Positions 14,258-20,463 of a DNA stretch of 20,463 nt are shown one piece after another. The DNA is taken from the NCBI GenBank assembly GCA_910578035.1, contig CAJTOB010000054.1:1-20463 (forward strand), in the 5' to 3' direction. How positions within the stretch are numbered: position 1 is the stretch's first letter; every line of letters starts with the position of its first letter. Origin of the DNA: an uncultured Muribaculaceae bacterium (GTDB lineage Bacteria > Bacteroidota > Bacteroidia > Bacteroidales > Muribaculaceae). The position numbers and the translations under genes were made by a program. The notes under the pieces were generated by a model. That model ran no database searches. It had not been told where the DNA came from and saw only the letters and a program-made list of their open reading frames with translations.

Positions 14258-15463
14258 ATGGCTTCAGTAAAGGTTAAATTCCGCCCCTCCGGCGGCGCAG
14301 ATCAGGAAGGAACAATCTATTATCAGATTATCCATGATAGAAAAGTGCGCCAGTTTTTGTCGGAATATCATATATTGCCCTCCGAATGGGATGAAAGCCG
14401 GTCGATGGTGACAACGGGCTGGACCGGCGACCGCAATTCGTTTATACAATCCGTTCGCGAACACATACGCCTCGATGTGGAACGGTTAATGAAAATAGGC
14501 CGACGTCTGGACGCCAACGGCATGGCGTATGTGGCAGAAGATGTGATTGAAGAGTTCTCTCGATATGCACGCGAATATTCTCTGTTCAACTTCATGGAGG
14601 CGATCATAGTCCGACTTCGCGAGAATGGTAAAACAAGGACCTCGGAGACATATCGCGCCACCCTCAACAGTTTCAGAAAATTCCGGCAAGGCGACGACAT
14701 AATGCTCGACTGCATTACTTCCGATATAATGGAGGCGTATGAAGCCTGGCTTGAGAAGCGAGGTGTTGTTCCGAATACAATTTCGTTCTACCTCCGTGTG
14801 TTTCGTGCAGTCTATAACCGTGCGTTGGAAGACGGTATGATAGAGGACCGCAGGCCTTTCAGGCATGTCTATACTGGGGTCGGCAAGACCGTAAAAAGGG
14901 CGCTCCCGATTGAGGTGATTAAAAAAATCAAAGCCTTGAATCTTGCCGGAGCACCTGCGCTCGATTTTGCCCGCAATATGTTTCTGCTGAGTTTTTATCT
15001 TAGGGGCATGAGTTTCATTGACATGGCATTTCTGAAAAAGACTGACCTTAGAAATGGCTTCATAGTCTACCGTCGCCGCAAAACCGGCCAGAAACTCATA
15101 ATACAGTGGACAAAAGAAATGCAGACAATACACGATAAGTATCCGGAAAACAAGACAGACTATCTGTTGCCTATTATAAAGAAGCCCGGCGTGAACGAGC
15201 GCTGCGCTTATCGCAACGCCGGCTATAGAATAAACTACAATCTCAAGAAAATCGGAGGAATGGTGGGTCTGGCAGTACCCCTGACTCTCTATGTAGCCAG
15301 ACACAGCTGGGCTTCGATAGCCCAGGCCCAGGGCATACCTCTCAATGTAATAAGCGAAGGTATGGGGCACGACTCGGAAGCGACCACCCGCATATATCTT
15401 GCCGCCCTTGACACATCAGTGGTCGACCGTGCTAACAGTATCATACTCAATTGCCTTACATAG
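14258..15463 (+). CDS. Tyrosine recombinase / site-specific integrase
   Basis: This 401-residue protein has the usual Bacteroidota integrase layout: an N-terminal arm-binding region (1-95), a SAM-like core-binding domain (about 105-195) and a catalytic domain (about 215-395). Catalytic residues are R249 (FYLRGMSF), K275 (RRRKTGQ), the box II motif YVARHSW (R348, with Tyr345 where His is common), H371 (GMGHDSEAT) and nucleophile Y380 (RIYLAALD). The ending DTSVVDRANSIIL is, as I recall, typical of Bacteroidales recombinases that include DNA invertases as well as integrases. No excisionase, relaxase or phage gene is adjacent, so a lone invertase or an element remnant is possible. A 13-bp inverted repeat lies 36 bp downstream. 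No clear promoter is seen. Confidence 0.92.
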   Translation: MASVKVKFRPSGGADQEGTIYYQIIHDRKVRQFLSEYHILPSEWDESRSMVTTGWTGDRNSFIQSVREHIRLDVERLMKIGRRLDANGMAYVAEDVIEEFSRYAREYSLFNFMEAIIVRLRENGKTRTSETYRATLNSFRKFRQGDDIMLDCITSDIMEAYEAWLEKRGVVPNTISFYLRVFRAVYNRALEDGMIEDRRPFRHVYTGVGKTVKRALPIEVIKKIKALNLAGAPALDFARNMFLLSFYLRGMSFIDMAFLKKTDLRNGFIVYRRRKTGQKLIIQWTKEMQTIHDKYPENKTDYLLPIIKKPGVNERCAYRNAGYRINYNLKKIGGMVGLAVPLTLYVARHSWASIAQAQGIPLNVISEGMGHDSEATTRIYLAALDTSVVDRANSIILNCLT

Positions 15464-15498
15464 CACGCTTCGCGTCTGAAAGAGAGAGTGATAATAAT

Positions 15499-15547
15499 AT
15501 TGTATTCAGCATGGGCACGCCGAACGCTCGCTCTTGCTGAATACAAT
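15499..15547. repeat. 13-bp perfect inverted repeat beside the recombinase gene
   Basis: ATTGTATTCAGCA (15499-15511) and TGCTGAATACAAT (15535-15547) are exact reverse complements around a 23-bp spacer. Further out, AGAGAG (from 15481) and CTCTCT (near 15559-15564) pair again with interruptions. The stem is AT-rich and lacks a T-run on either strand, so it is not a convincing terminator. It lies between converging genes, just after the recombinase stop. It could be a recombinase binding site or a simple hairpin. Confidence 0.8.
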
Positions 15548-15598
15548 TATGATATGGCCTCTCTGTATTGTTGATTGAGGCGTTTCCCCGGGCCGTAT

Positions 15599-16069
15599 TT
15601 ATCTGTTCGGGCGGTTGCCACGCTGGCCGCCACGTTGTTCTGTCAACGGCTTGGCGTCTTCGGTGAGTTTCAGTTCTGTGCCGTTCGAAAGTTCTACCTC
15701 ATATCCTCCACGTTTACGGGAAATTTCCACAATACTTTGTTCGGGGAAGTTGGTAGTTATGAATTTAGCGATTGCCGCAGGTATGATACCGGCAGGAACC
15801 GAGTGGCCTCTTGCTGCTTTTACCTCTTTCCAATCGCCATTATCACGAAAATCTACTTCAGCGCCGCTGGTAAGGTCTACTTCATATTCATTGCCTCGGC
15901 GGCCTTGCTCTTTTTCGGCCTTTCTCACATTGTCGCCGGGAAAATATTTGGTGAGAAATGTCTGCGCTGATTTCGGCAGATCTGACTGTTTTATGGGAGT
16001 TCCGGCGAAAACGTTTACCGAAAACGATGTTGCGAGTGCCGCAAGCACCATTGTGATTGTTCTTTTCAT
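15599..16069 (-). CDS. PepSY-like (BLIP-type) periplasmic protein
   Basis: This 156-residue protein has a signal peptide (about 1-22, ending VFA). It has two PepSY-like repeats of the Bacteroidota type. The first begins LPKSAQTFLTKYFPGDNV and has GNEYEVDLTSGAEVDF. The second begins IPAAIAKFITTNFPEQSI and has GGYEVELSNGTELKL. The tail is basic (RGGQRGNRPNR). Such domains usually bind peptides or proteins in the periplasm and have no catalytic residues. Its ATG overlaps the stop of the response regulator gene by 4 nt (ATGA at 16066-16069), so it is translated with the two-component system and may modulate the sensor or be part of the response. This role is inference. Confidence 0.82.
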   Translation of the reverse strand: MKRTITMVLAALATSFSVNVFAGTPIKQSDLPKSAQTFLTKYFPGDNVRKAEKEQGRRGNEYEVDLTSGAEVDFRDNGDWKEVKAARGHSVPAGIIPAAIAKFITTNFPEQSIVEISRKRGGYEVELSNGTELKLTEDAKPLTEQRGGQRGNRPNR

Positions 16070-16782
16070 TTGTTGTTATATCTTTGTTTGAAGATGTTGT
16101 ACAAGTTGTTGAACGCTTCGTTGTAGGTCCGACCGATAGGAATATATCTGTCATAATTTTTGAGAAAAATCTGTCGGTTGGAGAATTTCTCTATGGCATC
16201 AAGGCCAACAATGAAAGACCTGTGGACTCTTATAAAGCTGTCAGGCGGCAGTAAAGACTCCATTTCTTTCATAGTTATCTGGGAAACTATTGTAGTAAGT
16301 CCTCTTCTGAACACTTTTACATAATTATCCATAGCCTCGATATATGATATGTCGTTTACGTCGATTACTATGGTTTTATATTCGGCTTTGAGAGTTATTG
16401 TGTTTCTCTTCTCGCGTTGGCCGCGTTTACTGTTTACCATTATCAGCGCCTTTTGCATGGCGTGTTCAAACCTCGGATAGAACACAGGCTTGTGCAGGAA
16501 GTCAACGGCATCAACGTTGAATCCGTCAAGAGCATACTGAGAATAAGCTGTGGTGAAAATGATACAGGTTTCTTCCGGCATTTCTTTTGCGAGTTCGACT
16601 CCGTTGTGGGAATTCATCTCAATGTCAAGAAACACTATGTCGGGCAATGTACTCTTGACACATGCCATGCCTTTAATAGGTGAAGTGAAACACTGGAGGT
16701 CTATATCTCCATATCGTCTGCAATACTCCTGAAGTATGCTCAGGGCTATCGGCTCGTCATCTATTGCAACACATTTAATCAT
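16066..16782 (-). CDS. LytTR-family response regulator
   Basis: This 238-residue protein has a receiver domain (1-120) with acidic pocket D8-D9, phosphoacceptor D53 (IVFLDIEM), T77/T78 and K98 (HKP). A LytTR DNA-binding domain follows at about 128-232 (ISYIEAMDNYVKVF, then FIRVHRSFIVGLDAIEKF). It is a cytosolic transcription factor activated by the adjacent kinase. Its start overlaps the kinase stop by 4 nt (16779-16782), and its stop overlaps the PepSY gene start by 4 nt. Likely targets are its own operon and the divergent RND gene, which is inference from position. Confidence 0.95.
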   Translation of the reverse strand: MIKCVAIDDEPIALSILQEYCRRYGDIDLQCFTSPIKGMACVKSTLPDIVFLDIEMNSHNGVELAKEMPEETCIIFTTAYSQYALDGFNVDAVDFLHKPVFYPRFEHAMQKALIMVNSKRGQREKRNTITLKAEYKTIVIDVNDISYIEAMDNYVKVFRRGLTTIVSQITMKEMESLLPPDSFIRVHRSFIVGLDAIEKFSNRQIFLKNYDRYIPIGRTYNEAFNNLYNIFKQRYNNK

Positions 16783-17792
16783 GATTTCAGTCGGATTTTC
16801 AACGATACATTGTATATGTCGCTAGCGCTGTTGATTATCAATTCATATCTTCCGGGATAGATTAATTCGAGACGCTTCCGGCAGTTGTCGATTCCCATAT
16901 GCTCGCCAATTCTCTTTACCGGGAAAATTCTATTTGAAGTAGAAAAAAGCAGAGTGTGGCCGTCTTCTGAAAGCCTGATGTCTATGCTGCTCTTCTGCAC
17001 GGGAGACACTCCGTGCTTGAAGCAGTTTTCGACAAAGGTTACTAGAAGCATAGGCGGAATAAGAAGACTGTCATTGCGTATATCAATATTCAGATTGACG
17101 GAAGTCATTTCGTTCAGTCTCAGAGACTGGACTTCCACATATTCCCTTATATATTCGGCTTCTTCCGAGATAGGCACGAGGTCGCGGTTTGATGAGGTAT
17201 GAATATATCTCATCATGGAAATAAACTTTTCAAGCGATGGCAGTGCGTTGTTATCTTGTGTTAGAAATAATCCGTAAAGCGAATTCAGAGTGTTGAACAT
17301 GAAATGTGGCTTGATTTGCGCTTTATACAGCTCGATTTCAGCTTTATCGCGTTCTGCCTCAGCCGCTCTCAGCCGGGCTTTTTGTATATTTGTCTGAACA
17401 AGGAGCCCGACAGCAAAACTGAAAGCTTCCACAATCATGAAAAGACTCCACAGAGCCTGCTGATACTGAAGGATATTGGGCAGACGCCTCACAATACCTT
17501 GGTCATGGATATTCGGCTTAGGTATATACAATTCTACACCCGAGAGGGCAAGTGTTACGGCAACGGATATCAGAATCATTGCGATTCCGCTGATTTTCTT
17601 TTTATTGCTGCCGAATAGAAATGGTATGGTGAAAACCCTGTTTATGAAATATACGAAGTATAGCCATACGCCTGCAAAGACCATATAGGCGGTGAAGTTA
17701 TGAAACCATCGTTCGACAGGCGACAGCGCTACCATCAAAGGCAGTACGACAAGACAGAAAGCGAGGTCTATATAGAGAGCAAGATTCTTCAT
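16779..17792 (-). CDS. LytS/His_kinase-family sensor histidine kinase
   Basis: This 337-residue inner-membrane sensor has four predicted membrane helices (about 5-23, 36-55, 68-88, 113-133) with only short loops outside the membrane. A coiled linker (137-158) precedes the His_kinase domain: AQIKPHFMFNTLNSLYGL with phosphoacceptor H163. The ATPase part has N-box FVENCFKHG (253-261) and a reduced G-box GEHMGIDNCRKRL (296-308). Lacking a large periplasmic domain, it may sense the membrane or depend on a partner such as the co-encoded PepSY-like protein. It is first in a three-gene operon, with a -7 element at 17803-17810. Confidence 0.94.
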   Translation of the reverse strand: MKNLALYIDLAFCLVVLPLMVALSPVERWFHNFTAYMVFAGVWLYFVYFINRVFTIPFLFGSNKKKISGIAMILISVAVTLALSGVELYIPKPNIHDQGIVRRLPNILQYQQALWSLFMIVEAFSFAVGLLVQTNIQKARLRAAEAERDKAEIELYKAQIKPHFMFNTLNSLYGLFLTQDNNALPSLEKFISMMRYIHTSSNRDLVPISEEAEYIREYVEVQSLRLNEMTSVNLNIDIRNDSLLIPPMLLVTFVENCFKHGVSPVQKSSIDIRLSEDGHTLLFSTSNRIFPVKRIGEHMGIDNCRKRLELIYPGRYELIINSASDIYNVSLKIRLKS

Positions 17793-17802
17793 AATTACTC
17801 TG

Positions 17803-17810
17803 CAAAGATA
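17803..17810 (-). promoter_or_regulatory. Candidate -7 element of the two-component/PepSY operon
   Basis: The minus strand reads TATCTTTG, matching TAnnTTTG, 10 bp before the ATG at 17792. An exact -33 TTTG is not present at 19-21 bp, which could mean the promoter needs an activator. Confidence 0.45.
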
Positions 17811-17918
17811 AGTGTTTTAGAATTAAGTAAATAATCGGCAATAAGCCATTTGCCACTATTATCATGCAGTTAGTCATATAGTAATTAGACGGATATGACG
17901 CATCAAGGTTTAAAGCCT

Positions 17919-17926
17919 TAATTTTG
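17919..17926 (+). promoter_or_regulatory. Candidate -7 element of the RND pump gene
   Basis: TAATTTTG matches TAnnTTTG, 18 bp before the ATG at 17945. No -33 TTTG lies at the normal distance. The shared 152-bp divergent region (17793-17944) would have to hold any LytTR regulator sites; I could not identify them with certainty. Confidence 0.45.
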
Positions 17927-17944
17927 TCATAAAATTGAGAAAAA

Positions 17945-20425
17945 ATGACCGTAAAAACCTTTATAGACCGTCCTGTTCTGGCCGGAGTTATCTCCGTGCT
18001 GATAGTTGTAGTGGGCATACTCGGGCTTGTCCAGCTCCCGATAGAGCAATTCCCGAATATAGCCCCTCCTACCGTGAGAGTTTCGGCAACTTATACCGGA
18101 GCCAATGCTGAGACCGTACAGAAAAGTGTAATAGTTCCGCTTGAGGAATCGCTTAATGGCGTCGAGGACATGATGTATATGACTTCGACGGCAACAAATA
18201 CGGGCACAGCTACGATAACGATATATTTCAGGCAGGGCACTGATGCAGATATGGCTGTTGTAAATGTGCAGAACCGTGTGGCGTCGGCTCAGGGGCTGTT
18301 GCCGGCCGAAGTCACCAAAAGCGGTGTCACGGTAAGAAAGCGTCAGAACAGCACGTTAAAGTCTATAACTCTATATAGTCCGGACGATTCATATGAATCA
18401 AATTTTCTCACCAACTATATGAAAATCAATATAGAACCGCAGATTTCAAGAATTGCGGGAGTTGGCGAGGTAAATATATTCAGTGCCGAATACGCCATGC
18501 GTATATGGCTTGACCCTGCGAAAATGTCGCAATATGGTTTAGTGCCGGCTGATATTGACAAGGTTCTTGCTGATCAGAATATTGAATCGCCTACGGGAAC
18601 TCTTGGCGCGGAATGGCCCACGACATTCCAATATGTCCTTAAATACAGAGGGCGGTACGAGAATGTCGAAGATTATGAGAATCTGGTAGTAAGAGCATTG
18701 CCGGACGGGCGTGTGCTGCTGCTAAGGGATATTGCAGACGTCGAACTCGGGGCTGTTAACTATGCGATGCTGAGTCAGACAAGCGGACATCCCGGTGCGA
18801 ATGCGATGATTGCTCAGACTGCGGGGTCAAATGCCAATGAAGTTATCGTTGAAATAGACAAAACTCTTGATGAAATACGCTCCAACCTCCCTCCGGGAAT
18901 GATTCTTACCGATATCTCAAGTACAAAGGATTTTCTCGATGCATCTATCTATAAAGTTATCGAGACACTTGTTGTAGCGCTCATTCTGGTTGTTCTGGTT
19001 GTCTATATTTTTCTTCATGATTTCAGAGCCACTTTGATACCGGCCCTGTCTATCATCGTATCGTTGACTGGCACATTCGCATTCATTTATTCTGTCGGGT
19101 TTACGCTGAATATGTTGACGCTTTTTGCAATAGTTCTTGTCATCGGAACGGTTGTAGACGATTCTGTTGTAGTAGTTGAAGCTGTGCAGGCTAAGTTTGA
19201 TGAAGGAGAGACCAACTCTTATCAGGCAACAGTTTCTGCAATGGGCGGTTTGTCCGCTGCTCTGATTACAACAACAATCGTATTCATGGCTGTTTTCATA
19301 CCGGTATGTTTTATTGGCGGAACATCGGGAACATTCTACAAGCAGTTCGGCCTCACTATGGCCGTTGCAGTCGGCATATCTCTTATAAATGCCATGACGT
19401 TATGCCCGGCTCTGAGTGCCTTGCTCATGAGACCGAAAACCGATAGCGAAAAAAAATCTACCTATATCGAGCGTTTTCATTATGCTTTTGACCGGTCTCT
19501 CAATGCCGTGGTAGGACAATATCGGACAGGTGTATTTTTCCTGTTCAGAAACCGCTGGATAGTACTTGTTTTGTTTTTGCTTTCCGCAGGCGGTTTGTGG
19601 TGGCTTATGTCAACAACCAAAACCGGTCTTGTTCCTCAGGAAGATATGGGAACAATAAGTCTTAATGTGCAGGTTGCTCCCGGTTCAAGTCTTGCTGAGA
19701 CAGATGCCATTATGTCGCAGATTGAATGTGCGATAAAAGATATACCTGAAATTAGCATATACTCAAAAGTTTCGGGCAAGAACGCCCGCCATGATCAGTC
19801 ATCGTCTGCCGGCTCATTTAATATTCGCTTGAAGGACTGGAGTTTGCGGCAAGGTCCTGAGCACGATATAAATGCCGTGATTAAAGAGATTTACAAGCGC
19901 ACTTCGTCCATTCCTTCCGCGCAGGTCCGGGCTTCACAGTCGCCGATGATTTCCGGATATGGAACCGGCAGCGGTTTTGAGCTGTATGTTCAGGATAGAA
20001 AAGGCTCGACAACCCAGGAATTGCTCGAAGTCACAAAGACTTTCATAGACTCTCTGAACTCGCGTCCTGAGATTTCGAGAGCTTACACTACATTCGACAC
20101 CAAATATCCTCAATTTATGGTAGAGGTCGATGCTGTAAAATGTCTTCAGCATAACATATCGCCGTCTGATGTGCTGTCTACTTTGTCCGGCTATATCGGA
20201 GGCAGCTATTCTTCAAATTTAAATCGGTTGACCAAGCTGTATAGAGTCATGGTACAGGCATCGCCGGACGCACGATTGGATACTGAGGCTCTGAAGCGCA
20301 TATTTGTGCGGACTTCGGCCGGCGATATGGCTCCAATATACAATTTCATTACCCTCACAAGAGTATATGGCTCGGAAAGTCTGTCTCGCTTCAATCTTTT
20401 TCCGGCAATAGTAGTGGTGCGATAA
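17945..20425 (+). pseudogene. RND (HAE1/AcrB-type) efflux permease, interrupted at the 3' end
   Basis: Only 826 residues remain of an expected 1020-1050. The N-terminus MTVKTFIDRPVLAGVISVLI is TM1, followed by the porter domain and TM2-TM6. TM4 carries the proton-relay pair D405-D406 (GTVVDDSVVVVEAVQ). TM7 is near 535-555, and the second porter loop runs to SLSRFNLFPAIVV. The reading frame then hits a stop (VVVR, TAA 20423-20425), so TM8-TM12 and the proton-relay Lys in TM10 are missing. No frame of the last 50 bp restores RND sequence. The break could be an insertion, including a splicing intron. No membrane-fusion gene lies upstream. It is divergent from the LytTR operon. Confidence 0.85.
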
Positions 20426-20463
20426 AAATCCAACCACTGCGATTAATATATTAGTATTTAGTC
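20417..20463 (+). mobile_element. Possible 5' end of a group II intron (or other insertion) in the RND gene
   Basis: RND similarity ends at codon V824 (20414-20416). The next bases, GTGCGATAAAAATCC, begin with GTGCG, the 5' boundary motif (GUGYG) of bacterial group II introns. The following 40 bases are much more AT-rich than the gene and encode no RND-like residues in any frame. The window ends before any diagnostic domain V or reverse transcriptase gene, so an insertion sequence or simple deletion junction is not excluded. Confidence 0.35.

Overview
This window looks like chromosomal DNA from a Bacteroidales bacterium, plausibly Muribaculaceae. The signs are repeated Bacteroidota-type promoters (a -33 TTTG, 19-20 bp, then a -7 TAnnTTTG), balanced GC, signal-peptide proteins of Bacteroidota families (carboxypeptidase-regulatory-like, PepSY-like, small beta-barrel), and a Bacteroidota-type tyrosine recombinase. 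The species call is inference; no rRNA or marker gene beyond dinB is present.

Layout. 1-1270: a HipA-like kinase domain gene overlapping a DUF3037 gene. 1318-2646: an NhaC-type Na+/H+ antiporter whose promoter starts inside the DUF3037 stop codon. 2713-3234: a small outer-membrane barrel protein. 3359-3482: tRNA-Pro(GGG) with a clear promoter and a strong terminator, followed 8 bp later by dinB (3491-4558). 4577-5428 (minus): a secreted carboxypeptidase-regulatory-like protein. 5597-7909 (minus): a secreted GH105 + DUF2264 fusion, probably for uronic-acid-containing glycans. 8071-13857 (plus), divergent from it: a 1928-residue DUF4011 / SF1 helicase / Vsr-like nuclease / DUF3320 protein with an extra N-terminal transglutaminase-like domain, which resembles the Hhe antiphage architecture. 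13900-14064 (minus): rubredoxin. 14258-15463: a tyrosine recombinase followed by a 13-bp perfect inverted repeat. 15599-17792 (minus): a three-gene operon with 4-nt overlaps at both junctions, encoding a LytS-like kinase, a LytTR response regulator and a PepSY-like periplasmic protein. 17945-20425 (plus), divergent from it: an RND efflux pump gene that stops after about 80% of its expected length, at a junction that looks like the 5' end of a group II intron or another insertion.

The functional units are the HipA-like/DUF3037 pair, the possible single-gene defence protein with a recombinase nearby, and the two-component/PepSY operon facing the efflux pump it may regulate. No stretch longer than 300 bp lacks a gene. 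The points most worth following are the helicase N-terminus, the broken RND gene at the right edge, and the inverted repeat beside the recombinase.
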